In this document: positions 53,465 through 62,663 of the stretch, one piece after another
Numbering within the stretch: position 1 is the first letter of the stretch
Layout of the letters: each line of letters starts with the position of its first letter
Assembly (NCBI RefSeq): GCF_016342705.1
Contig: NZ_JAEINV010000002.1
Location: 124,001-188,000, forward strand
Length of the DNA stretch: 64,000 nucleotides
Direction: 5' to 3'
Origin: Lutibacter sp.
GTDB taxonomy: Bacteria > Bacteroidota > Bacteroidia > Flavobacteriales > Flavobacteriaceae
Program-made: the position numbers and the translations under genes
The notes under the pieces: generated by a model
Database searches by the model: none
The model's input: only the letters and a program-made list of their open reading frames with translations
What the model was told of the DNA's origin: nothing

Positions 53465-54184
53465 TTACTCTACTTTAAAAGCAATTGGCAAACTATATTT
53501 TACACCTACAGGTCTTCCTCTTTGTTTACCCGGAATCATTTTAGGTAAAGATTCTACAACTCTAATTGCCTCGTCCTGCAATCTCTTATGAGGAGCACGT
53601 GCTTGAACATCTGTAATATTTCCTGTTTTATCAATTTTAAACATTACAAATATTCTTTTAATACCAGGTGTAAGACCTAAATCTGACGCTAATTCTGAAT
53701 TAAACTTTCTATTTACATGTTGGGTGATTTTTTCTTGTAAACACTCTTTTAATTGTGCTTTAGAACCTTTACAACCAGGAAAAACTGGAACGTCCTCAAT
53801 AATTGCGAAAGGTACGTCTTCCATAAAATCTTCTTCCTCGTCTACCTCTACAATTTGTTTAACTTGAACAGCTTCTTTTTCATTAGTTTCTGTAGATTCA
53901 ATAATTGTTTCTTCAACTTCCTTCTCATCTTCAACAACTTCAATTTTATCTGGAGTTGGTGGAGGTGGAGCTTGTTGCTCTGGTGGTTTTACTTGTTCAA
54001 TTTCAACAATTTGTTCATCATCTTCAATATTGTATGTTGCAAGACCTAAATCTGCAATAACTCTATCATATGTTTTTTTCTCTATAGCTAAATAAACTAC
54101 AAGTAGTGCTAAAACTAAGCCTAACTGCATAAATAACTTACTGTAGTTTTCTAGGTTTGCTTTTGGGTTCTTTTTAATCTGCAT
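53465..54184 (-). CDS. TonB-family energy transducer
   Basis: A 239-residue protein with one TM anchor (about 18-36), a proline/glutamate-rich periplasmic spacer (VKPPEQQAPPPPTPDK at about 65-80, then an acidic stretch with EVDEEEDF) and a C-terminal TonB domain (about 135-239: VFPGCKGSKAQLKECLQEKI, ITDVQARAPHKRLQDEAIRV). It should couple the proton motive force, through ExbB/ExbD encoded elsewhere, to outer-membrane receptors. It is the last gene of the core block. Confidence 0.88.
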   Translation of the reverse strand: MQIKKNPKANLENYSKLFMQLGLVLALLVVYLAIEKKTYDRVIADLGLATYNIEDDEQIVEIEQVKPPEQQAPPPPTPDKIEVVEDEKEVEETIIESTETNEKEAVQVKQIVEVDEEEDFMEDVPFAIIEDVPVFPGCKGSKAQLKECLQEKITQHVNRKFNSELASDLGLTPGIKRIFVMFKIDKTGNITDVQARAPHKRLQDEAIRVVESLPKMIPGKQRGRPVGVKYSLPIAFKVE

Positions 54185-54246
54185 CTGTGAAAAATTTTAT
54201 AGTGTGCTAATTTAATAATTTTCGTGAAACTATTGCAAGTATATTT

Positions 54247-54612
54247 TTATTTAATAGTGTTTTTTTTTGAAACAACAAAAAAAAGTATAAATGCTAGTAT
54301 TATTCCTATTAAATTGGCAAAAATATCGAATAAATCAAATTGCCTATAGGTTGTAAATACCTTTTGTAACACTTCAATAATTATGCCATACAATAATATT
54401 GCTAAAAATATTAAGATGCTTATATTAAGAACTTTAGATTTCTTCTTAAATGTAAGCAACCAACTCAAACTTATTAGAAAATATGCTGTTGTATGGATAA
54501 ATTTATCGGAAATTTTAACTGCTGGAATTGCCTGGCCATTTAAAGAAATTAAACTCCCTACTGCAACTCCAACAGTTAAAAAAATAGCAATGTATAAATA
54601 TTTACTATCCAA
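54247..54612 (-). CDS. VanZ-family membrane protein
   Basis: A 121-residue protein with four TM segments (about 6-24, 37-56, 64-84 and 95-115) and the short conserved motifs [10 protein letters not shown] and [10 protein letters not shown] typical of VanZ. The start is TTG at 54612, with no ATG nearby; the TTG overlaps the gcvH stop (TTGGATAG), suggesting coupled translation. VanZ in enterococci gives low-level teicoplanin resistance, but the role in flavobacteria is unknown. Confidence 0.78.
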   Translation of the reverse strand: MDSKYLYIAIFLTVGVAVGSLISLNGQAIPAVKISDKFIHTTAYFLISLSWLLTFKKKSKVLNISILIFLAILLYGIIIEVLQKVFTTYRQFDLFDIFANLIGIILAFILFFVVSKKNTIK

Positions 54613-54982
54613 TTAATTCTTTGTAAGCTTCTGGGCTTAATAAATCTTCAATTTGAGAAGCGTCTGCAATTGAAATTTTAATCATCCATCCTTCTCCGTA
54701 AGGATCTGAGTTTACTTTTTCTGGTTCATCTTCTAAGCCTTCATTAAACTCAATAACTTCACCTGTTAAAGGCATAAATAAATCTGAAACAGTTTTAACA
54801 GCTTCTACTGAGCCAAAAACTTCGTCTTTCTCTACAGTTTCATCCAAAGTATCTACATCTACGTATACTATATCTCCTAATTCACTTTGTGCAAAATCTG
54901 TAATTCCAATGGTTGCAGTTTCTCCTTCAACCTTAACCCATTCGTGGTCTTTTGTATATTTTAAATTTGATGGAACGTTCAT
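54605..54982 (-). CDS. gcvH: Glycine cleavage system H protein
   Basis: A 125-residue lipoyl-carrying protein. It has the family start [13 protein letters not shown], the lipoate attachment Lys63 in VEAVKTVSD and the end [10 protein letters not shown]. It shuttles the methylamine intermediate between the P, T and L proteins; those genes are not in the window. It precedes the vanZ-like gene and follows sprA by 28 bp. Confidence 0.97.
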   Translation of the reverse strand: MNVPSNLKYTKDHEWVKVEGETATIGITDFAQSELGDIVYVDVDTLDETVEKDEVFGSVEAVKTVSDLFMPLTGEVIEFNEGLEDEPEKVNSDPYGEGWMIKISIADASQIEDLLSPEAYKELIG

Positions 54983-55010
54983 TATAATTTTTTATTTAAT
55001 AATTGGTTAT

Positions 55011-58000
55011 TTAATTTCCTAAAATATATCTAACGCTTATTCCTGAGCTAACTGATTGCCTTGGAAAAGTAGTTGATATAGCATATCTCGATGAACTTTG
55101 ATCAAAGTAAAACGAGGCTGTTAAATTATTACTTATTGCGTAATCTGCAAAGAATTTTAACGATAATAATTTTTGCCCACCAGTAACTTGGTTATTATCT
55201 TCATCAATGGCTCTTATTATAGTTTCATTATCTCTTAAAGAAATATCTGCTCGTAAATCTAAATCTCCTTTTAGCTTTGTTAATTCACCTCCAAACCTAA
55301 ACTTCATAGCCAAATCTTTAATTCTATATCCAAATCCAAGAATATATTCAATACCTTTTACTTGTGTAATTGTATTGTTGTTAAAGTTTAATGTTAACCC
55401 TCTATCTTTATTTATTCTACCCGCAAAGGAAAATGAATTTTTCATTTTCACATCTACTTTAATAAGCGGAGAAAATTCTTCTAACAAATTAACATTTGTA
55501 AATAAGGTTTTGTTAAAATAATTTCCAGCAATATCTTTATTAGCATAAGGGCTGCTAACATTATATTCTAAATTATTACTAAAGCTTGTTACGGAATATA
55601 AAGAATTATAGCTATGAGATAATGAAAAACTTCTGAATTGTTTTTTGAACCACTTATTTTTCATTAACCCTTTATAATTTAGTTGCCAACCTGGAATTGG
55701 AACTTCTTTAAAAGCACTTAAACTTACTTTTGAAGCGTCTATTCCTGAATAAGCTGCAATAAATGCCGGTAGCGAAACCTGTTGGCTTGTGCTTCCAAAG
55801 CCATCTATAGGCTGCCCTGAATTTGTGGCTAATCTTTGGGCAATAATATCTCTATTTGCTTTAAAATCTTCAAAATTAGAATCGCTATTATTAAATGCCG
55901 TTTTTAACATGTTATGGCTGATACTGAAATTACCAAACTCAGTAATTGGAGCATCATTGTTTAACACATTATTTACAACATCTAATTGTTGAGATGAATT
56001 TTTAGTGTAGGTTTTACTTCCTCTAAAATCTATGTCTAAATCATTAAATGGCTCAACTGTAATATTTAAATCTAATTTATTAAAATGAGTATAACTATAG
56101 GTTTTATTGTAATAAGGATCATATATATTTCTAGATAACAACCAGCCGTTTTCAATTGCTTTCTGCCTTAAATCAATTTGACTTCCAAAAACAAAGCCAA
56201 GTGTTGGAGCTAAACTACCATTATAATTATCTCTTCCTAAAAAACCAATTTCAGGAACATACCCTGGTAAATATGTACCATTGTTCTCCGTATAATTAAC
56301 TCTAGCTTTTTTAACTGAAGTTAAAATTCCATAAAAGCTTTGTCCTATTTTACCTCCTAATGTTTTGCTTTTTTTAGCATTATTTGCTTTAGATCTTGGT
56401 GTTGATGGTTCATTTAAATTCTTTGAATTTACTACACCACCTTTTTTATTGAACAATTGATCTATCCCTATAGTTTTGTAAAACTTATTAAAGTCAATAT
56501 CTAATCCTAAAGTTTGAGTATTTGCATTTTGAATGACATTTCCAACCTTTTCAATATATGATTGCGAAGATGCTTGCCAGTCAAAATCTGCTGCATAGGT
56601 ATAATCGGCCTTTACAAAATCCATAAATGGTATTTTATCTAAAGGCAATTTATAGGTACCGTTTAAAGTTTGATGATAGTGATCTGGCCTTCCTATTGAA
56701 AAGAAGTTATCAAACAATTGCACATCTTCAGTTCTATCAAAATCATCATAAATATAATTGTTAGAAGCTCTAAAACTAACTTGCAACGATTTTGTTAAAT
56801 TATAGCCTATGCTATAATCCCAATCAAATAAGAAATTGCGTTGTTTTAATGTTGGTAATTGAGGTAAACCTTCTATTAAACTTCTTGATAATTGTTCGTT
56901 ATAACTTCTAAAAATATTTGAACTTACAGAAATGGTAGAAGGTAATAAACTTACATTTATGTCCTTTATAAATTTTAAATATTTACTATTTACAGATTCC
57001 CAATTTTTAAATGGCTCTAAACTAAATTCTTTAAAATTATAATTATAATTGGCTGAAGTTCGCACATTTTGATCTAAGTATTTTTGTACGTTATAATCTC
57101 TATGATAGGTTTCATTATAAGCGTATGATAATGAAAGATTTTCTACATTATAGAATTGCTTTTGTTTTTCTGAATCTGAATTAAATTCTTTTCTAACATT
57201 AATTAAACTTATACTTCTTCGTTTTGTTAAATCTCTTGCTTTATCACTATTTGGGTTAATGTCTTTTGCTTCTTCAAACAATACATCTTGATATTGAGGA
57301 TCGTATTTTGGATCTTTAACTTCTTCAGAAACACTATAACTTAATGGTAATTTAATTCCCCAATTTTTTGGCAACATTTGACCCAAGTTAACGTTGGTTA
57401 CAACATCATAACTTTTCGTATCTTCTTGGCTGCGTTCATTTACACGTTGTTCTATTCCTCCAAAACCTTTAGTTTCCATTCTTCCTGTTACGGAAACATT
57501 TGCAAAATCGGCTAAATTAGCATCCGCACTAAGAACAGCTGCCCAACCTCCTTCATTATCAAATTCTGAAACACGCATTTCGTTAAACCAAACTTCAGCA
57601 CTTTGATTGGATGTTGAAACGTTTTTAACTCCCAACATAATTGTTTTAATATTGGATAAATTTGGATTTCCTTTTACTCTAATTTCATAACCATCTAACC
57701 CTTCAATTGGAGATGGAGTATTAAAAGCAGGATACAATTCATTTGGAGCAATACCTTCATCAAAACGCAATAATTTCAATTTTCCCAAATACTCTAAAAA
57801 TACATCTAAATTATTTTCTTCAGGCCAAATTTCTAATGCTGTTGAAACACCATAATTGGAAATGGTAATTAATTTTTCTAATTGATAGTAGTTATCATTT
57901 AAATCACTACCAATTCTTACAATCGCTTTTATTTCATTATCTTGAACTTGTGGCTTCGTTTGAACACCTTCCGCATGAATAAACAATTTTAAGTGTTTAT

Positions 58001-61000
58001 ACATTCTTAAATCTACACGAACATTCTTAAAAATTGCTCTTGTTTCTTCAGGTTCCAAATCAGTAACTTTTAGTGTTAAAGATTGCTCATTTTGTTTTTG
58101 AAGTGTTGCACTACCTCTTAAAATTTCTCTTTCAATTCCAGGAGGTAAAACATAAGGAATAGGAGTTTTATCTTCATTTTCCTGAATATTAACAACCCCA
58201 ACTTCAAAATTTTGTAAATCTGTATTGGATAAATCTTGTGGTGGAGTTATAGTTTCATCTAATGTTTTAGTGTAACGTCTCCAATCTCCTCTAACTAACT
58301 GTAATTCTCCAAAACGCAAAACTACTGGCATTTTAAATTTTGTTAGAAAAATTCGCATAAATCGAATTGAATTAAAACCCGTTATGTCATTAACAATCTC
58401 ATCAGGAGTGCTTACTTGAATTCTAAATTGTAACCATCTGAATTCTTTTTCGCTACCATCTTCTAACTTAACACTAACACGTTTCTCATCAACAATATTA
58501 TTTTGCCCAACAACTAAATCATTTTTATTTAATGAAACTTTATATTGATAGTAACTTTCAACTGAATTCATTGTTTGATCTTTATCTATATCTTCCACAT
58601 CTGGAAAAGTAGTTGCTGAAGTTGGATAACTTTCCGTAGATAAATTGTTGGTTGGTGAATTACCTTGTGTATTATTGAATTTTTTATATCTAGTTAATAT
58701 TGATGCATCTGAATTATCATAATCTGAACTTCTAAAATAAGAGTAGTTGTCATTTGCAGGGTCTGGTCCAAATGAACTTCCAAATTGTGCAATTTCTTCC
58801 TCATCATTTAAGCCATCAAAACCAACATCTTGACTTAATCTTTCACTGTCTTTATCGCTAAAAGCATATAATAAAGATTGGTTTGTAGGAATTTTACCCC
58901 AAATAGTTGCATCTATATTACTTGTATTTAATGGATCTACTGGCAATCCATTTTCATACATTTTTCTACCATCTTTTAAAACATCTTCAGAAATGTTTCC
59001 TAAGTTAAAATACACTTCTCCAACTTGATTAGTTGGGTCATTTGGATTAATTCCAACTGGCAAACCCTCATCATTTGTTATGGAATAATGATCATACGGA
59101 TCCATTAACCAAAATTGAATATACTCTACATTTGATTGCTCAAAATTAGTAGTTGTTAATGCTCTTGTAATACCACCCCATCTATCTTGAGGATCTGTAA
59201 ATTTTCCATCAGCACCTACATTATTAGTGTCAAAATTATAGCTACCTCGTTCATTTGGGTAGTATGCCAAATCTAAAGTTCTAACAACAGTAGATTGAGT
59301 TAAATCTAAATCCTGTTCTGGAAACAATTCTTCATATCTAATCCTTCTAACTTCAGCCCTTGAAATGTCTGTGTTATTTATATTACTAGGTTTTAATGAT
59401 GAACCGCCATAAAATAAAGGATCAATAATATACCAAGCTAATCTAGCTCTTTTATAACCATAAGATAAATCTGACGCACTCCCTCCAAAATTAAAATTTG
59501 TTTGATATTGCGGTGTGCTTGCCATATGCCATTGTTGAATAGATTTAATTTCTAAAGGAATTTGGGAACCTTCAAAATCATCTACATATGATGTTGCTTC
59601 ACCATCTTGTTCTATTCGTTTTGGTGAACCTGGTTTTAAATATGCAAAATCACCTCTAACTGAAATATTAGACATTACATCTGTATCAATATTTGGCAGC
59701 TTATTTACTAACTTTGTTAAAAAAGGTACTTCTGTTCCGTAATTTGCATTTAAACCAAAAATTGTATTGTTTATTGGTTCTTGATTAAATAACGCCTTTT
59801 GAGTGATTGGTTTTTCATTTAAATTTAATAATGTAGCACCAGCAACAAATTTATTAGAAAATTTATGCTCAATGTCAACTCCAAAAAAACGTTTTGTTTG
59901 TAAATTAAATGCGGCATTATTCTCAACAGAAACTTGAATTGGCGCATTGGATGCTTCTAAACTTGGATTTACAATTTGTACTCTTCCCATCTGATAATCC
60001 ACTACATAATCCACTCCTTCAACCAATTCTCTACCTCCACTTGTAACTCTAACTGATCCTTGAGGAACATTAAATGCTCCTAAAGGTATTCCATTAGCAC
60101 TTTCTGATTTATGATATCCTTTTAATAAATATTTATCTTTTTGTTGGTAATTATTTTTGGCCTCAGATTGTGTAATTTCATATAACTCTTTAAAAATGTA
60201 ATCAGCATCTGATGCATTTGTAAGTTTCGTTTCTAAATCTTTACCAAAAGGCTGAACTGTAGGGAAAATAATATATCCTTTCTCTGAGTTTACTGTTGCT
60301 CCCTCAACATAATCAAAATAACCATCTCCTTCAGGAGTTACAAATTGACTTTGATCAAGTTTATCAATATCAAATAAATTTAATAAGGTTTTATCGGCTA
60401 CTCCAGTGGTTTGTGCGTTTTGTAAAATATTTATTGGGACTCCTGTTGCGTCATCAGCATATAGTAATTCTAGCCTAAATCCTTCTTGTTGCATTCTAAA
60501 CGTTTGCAGAGAATAGATGTTTTTCATCATTAAATTCCACATTGGAATTTTTGTGCTTATAATTTCACTTCTTAATAGCTTTACTACAATATTTTCTGGC
60601 GCTATAATTCCATCACTCGTAAATTCTCCAACTTTATATACTTTTGGATCTCCACTAATTGTATATTCAAATGCTACGGCTAATACATCAGAATCAGCTA
60701 ATCTTCTATTTAATGAAATAAACCCTAATTGAGGATGTAATGTAAACTCATCAGGTCTTAATTTAATAGCATTTTCTAATACCGAATAGTCACGCCCTTG
60801 TTGCATTGAAAATGGGGATAGTCCATTCCCAACCGTTGAAATTTTTCTTACAGCATTATCTAAAGTTAAAATATCAACAATATTGTTGGCACTATTTGAA
60901 GGGTAATTTGAACCTGAATTAGGAATAACATTTGCGGGTCCAATATTTGCTGCATCAGCTTCTCCAATATCAGATAAGGCTACAATATTTCTAACATCAA

Positions 61001-62063
61001 TAGTGGTAGCATTCCTGTTGGTTACCCAAACTTCAATTTTTGTAATATTAACTGAGCTATTTATTAATGGGTATTCTTTTAAGGCTTTATTGTAATTATC
61101 TTTAAAATATTGAGCAATAAAAAAGTGACGATTCTCATCATAATCAGTAGCTTGTAATTCAAATTCTTCAATGGTTGAACCTCCTTGCGCGGCAACGGAA
61201 CGAGATTGTGATTTTTGTTCTGCAAAAACACCAGTTACAGTAGTTTTACCAAATTGAAGTTGTGTTTTAACACCAAATAAACTTTGCGCACCAACAATTA
61301 GTGAGTTTTTAATAGGCATACTAACATTTCCTACTTCTATTTTTTGAAGAATATCATCTTCTGTTGGCGTATACTCTAACTTTATTTGATTTTGAAAATT
61401 AAAGGTAGACTGCGTATCATATTGTGCACCCACTTTTAATCTTGTTCCTACTTTAGCTTGAATGCTAGCGCTAATTTCCTGATTAAAATCAAAAGTAAAA
61501 CTACTTCTATTACGCTCAGACAGTTGAGGGTTATCAACTTTCTGGTATAACATTCCCATTTTAACTAAAACCGAACCTTGAGGGTTTACTTCTATTGTAT
61601 TTCCTCCAAAAAGTGATTCAAAAAAATCTGATTTCACATAATAGGTAGGTAATAAATTCTTTTGCGCATCTATACTTCCTTCTTTTTTACTATTTGTAGC
61701 GCTCACTTTATTTTTATAATAAGTAAGTATATCCTTTTTAAGCTTATACTTTTCATACTCCTCTGGAGTCATATATATCGGACGCTTTATTTGGTAATCT
61801 CCTATTTTTTCAATTATAATATACTTCTTTAATTCAGTATCATATATAATTTCTGTTTTAGAGATATCTGATAAAAATAAGTTTCCTGTTTGATCGTTTT
61901 TAAATGGATATTTCAGCTTTAATGAGTCAGACTCTTTAGACACAGACAATGTATCATTAGCTTTTACTATTGGGGGTGTTGTTTGCGCTTTAATTATTGT
62001 ATGAAAAACAAACAATAAAAAAAGGAACATATATTGTTTTAAAATAGATGATCTTTTCTTCAA
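55011..62063 (-). CDS. sprA: SprA, gliding motility/type IX secretion outer-membrane translocon protein
   Basis: A 2350-residue protein. The start is TTG at 62063 (KKRSSILKQYMFLFLLFVFH, signal peptide ending IIKAQ); an ATG at 62030 would shorten the n-region. It is the usual size for SprA, which forms the large outer-membrane barrel of the type IX secretion translocon. Repeated SprA segments are visible, for example GTRLKVGAQYDTQSTFNFQN and VRGDFAYLKPGSPKRI. The end LEYNVSSPYANKDIAGNYFN to VRYILGN is beta-strand rich. It lies 3 bp after ruvA, as in other Flavobacteriaceae. Confidence 0.96.
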   Translation of the reverse strand: MKKRSSILKQYMFLFLLFVFHTIIKAQTTPPIVKANDTLSVSKESDSLKLKYPFKNDQTGNLFLSDISKTEIIYDTELKKYIIIEKIGDYQIKRPIYMTPEEYEKYKLKKDILTYYKNKVSATNSKKEGSIDAQKNLLPTYYVKSDFFESLFGGNTIEVNPQGSVLVKMGMLYQKVDNPQLSERNRSSFTFDFNQEISASIQAKVGTRLKVGAQYDTQSTFNFQNQIKLEYTPTEDDILQKIEVGNVSMPIKNSLIVGAQSLFGVKTQLQFGKTTVTGVFAEQKSQSRSVAAQGGSTIEEFELQATDYDENRHFFIAQYFKDNYNKALKEYPLINSSVNITKIEVWVTNRNATTIDVRNIVALSDIGEADAANIGPANVIPNSGSNYPSNSANNIVDILTLDNAVRKISTVGNGLSPFSMQQGRDYSVLENAIKLRPDEFTLHPQLGFISLNRRLADSDVLAVAFEYTISGDPKVYKVGEFTSDGIIAPENIVVKLLRSEIISTKIPMWNLMMKNIYSLQTFRMQQEGFRLELLYADDATGVPINILQNAQTTGVADKTLLNLFDIDKLDQSQFVTPEGDGYFDYVEGATVNSEKGYIIFPTVQPFGKDLETKLTNASDADYIFKELYEITQSEAKNNYQQKDKYLLKGYHKSESANGIPLGAFNVPQGSVRVTSGGRELVEGVDYVVDYQMGRVQIVNPSLEASNAPIQVSVENNAAFNLQTKRFFGVDIEHKFSNKFVAGATLLNLNEKPITQKALFNQEPINNTIFGLNANYGTEVPFLTKLVNKLPNIDTDVMSNISVRGDFAYLKPGSPKRIEQDGEATSYVDDFEGSQIPLEIKSIQQWHMASTPQYQTNFNFGGSASDLSYGYKRARLAWYIIDPLFYGGSSLKPSNINNTDISRAEVRRIRYEELFPEQDLDLTQSTVVRTLDLAYYPNERGSYNFDTNNVGADGKFTDPQDRWGGITRALTTTNFEQSNVEYIQFWLMDPYDHYSITNDEGLPVGINPNDPTNQVGEVYFNLGNISEDVLKDGRKMYENGLPVDPLNTSNIDATIWGKIPTNQSLLYAFSDKDSERLSQDVGFDGLNDEEEIAQFGSSFGPDPANDNYSYFRSSDYDNSDASILTRYKKFNNTQGNSPTNNLSTESYPTSATTFPDVEDIDKDQTMNSVESYYQYKVSLNKNDLVVGQNNIVDEKRVSVKLEDGSEKEFRWLQFRIQVSTPDEIVNDITGFNSIRFMRIFLTKFKMPVVLRFGELQLVRGDWRRYTKTLDETITPPQDLSNTDLQNFEVGVVNIQENEDKTPIPYVLPPGIEREILRGSATLQKQNEQSLTLKVTDLEPEETRAIFKNVRVDLRMYKHLKLFIHAEGVQTKPQVQDNEIKAIVRIGSDLNDNYYQLEKLITISNYGVSTALEIWPEENNLDVFLEYLGKLKLLRFDEGIAPNELYPAFNTPSPIEGLDGYEIRVKGNPNLSNIKTIMLGVKNVSTSNQSAEVWFNEMRVSEFDNEGGWAAVLSADANLADFANVSVTGRMETKGFGGIEQRVNERSQEDTKSYDVVTNVNLGQMLPKNWGIKLPLSYSVSEEVKDPKYDPQYQDVLFEEAKDINPNSDKARDLTKRRSISLINVRKEFNSDSEKQKQFYNVENLSLSYAYNETYHRDYNVQKYLDQNVRTSANYNYNFKEFSLEPFKNWESVNSKYLKFIKDINVSLLPSTISVSSNIFRSYNEQLSRSLIEGLPQLPTLKQRNFLFDWDYSIGYNLTKSLQVSFRASNNYIYDDFDRTEDVQLFDNFFSIGRPDHYHQTLNGTYKLPLDKIPFMDFVKADYTYAADFDWQASSQSYIEKVGNVIQNANTQTLGLDIDFNKFYKTIGIDQLFNKKGGVVNSKNLNEPSTPRSKANNAKKSKTLGGKIGQSFYGILTSVKKARVNYTENNGTYLPGYVPEIGFLGRDNYNGSLAPTLGFVFGSQIDLRQKAIENGWLLSRNIYDPYYNKTYSYTHFNKLDLNITVEPFNDLDIDFRGSKTYTKNSSQQLDVVNNVLNNDAPITEFGNFSISHNMLKTAFNNSDSNFEDFKANRDIIAQRLATNSGQPIDGFGSTSQQVSLPAFIAAYSGIDASKVSLSAFKEVPIPGWQLNYKGLMKNKWFKKQFRSFSLSHSYNSLYSVTSFSNNLEYNVSSPYANKDIAGNYFNKTLFTNVNLLEEFSPLIKVDVKMKNSFSFAGRINKDRGLTLNFNNNTITQVKGIEYILGFGYRIKDLAMKFRFGGELTKLKGDLDLRADISLRDNETIIRAIDEDNNQVTGGQKLLSLKFFADYAISNNLTASFYFDQSSSRYAISTTFPRQSVSSGISVRYILGN

Positions 62064-62066
62064 TTT

Positions 62067-62648
62067 TTATAAATTTTTTAGCGCTTTTTTTATTAAAACT
62101 TCTACAGTTGCAGCTTTATCTTCAATCAAAATTTTATCTAATACTTTTTCTGCTTGTTTTTTATTAAAACCTAATACTTCTAAAGCAGATAACGCTTCAT
62201 TTTTATTAGTATTGCTTTCATTTACTGAAACTTCATCAATAGCAAAAGTGTTTGAAATTTTATCTCTTAAATCAACCAACACTCTTTGAGCTGTTTTTGC
62301 ACCAATTCCTTTAACAGATTGAATAACTCCTACATTTCCTGAGGCTATTGCACGCTGAATTTCATCAGTTGTCATGGATGATAACATGGTTCGAGCAATA
62401 CTTGGACCAACTCCTGATACCGAAATTAACAACCTAAATATTTCTCTTTCAATTTTTGAAATGAAACCATATAACGTATGAGAATCTTCTTTTACAGACA
62501 AGTGTGTATACAAAAAAATAGATTCTTGCTCAGGTATTTGAGAATATGTATTTAATGAAATATTAAGCCAATAGCCTACACCATTGGCTTCTATTATTGC
62601 ATTTGTTGGGTTTTTTTCAATTAATTTACCTCTAATATGGGTAATCAT
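62067..62648 (-). CDS. ruvA: Holliday junction branch migration protein RuvA
   Basis: A 193-residue protein with the OB-fold domain (1-62, MITHIRGKLIEKNPTNAIIE), the two helix-hairpin-helix motifs (about 70-140: VSGVGPSIARTMLSS and VKGIGAKTAQRVLVDLRDKI) and the C-terminal RuvB-contacting domain (about 145-193, NEALSALEVLGFNKKQAEKV). It binds four-way junctions and loads RuvB. It is 16 bp after maeB and 3 bp before sprA. Confidence 0.97.
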   Translation of the reverse strand: MITHIRGKLIEKNPTNAIIEANGVGYWLNISLNTYSQIPEQESIFLYTHLSVKEDSHTLYGFISKIEREIFRLLISVSGVGPSIARTMLSSMTTDEIQRAIASGNVGVIQSVKGIGAKTAQRVLVDLRDKISNTFAIDEVSVNESNTNKNEALSALEVLGFNKKQAEKVLDKILIEDKAATVEVLIKKALKNL

Positions 62649-62663
62649 ATTTTACTATTTCAG

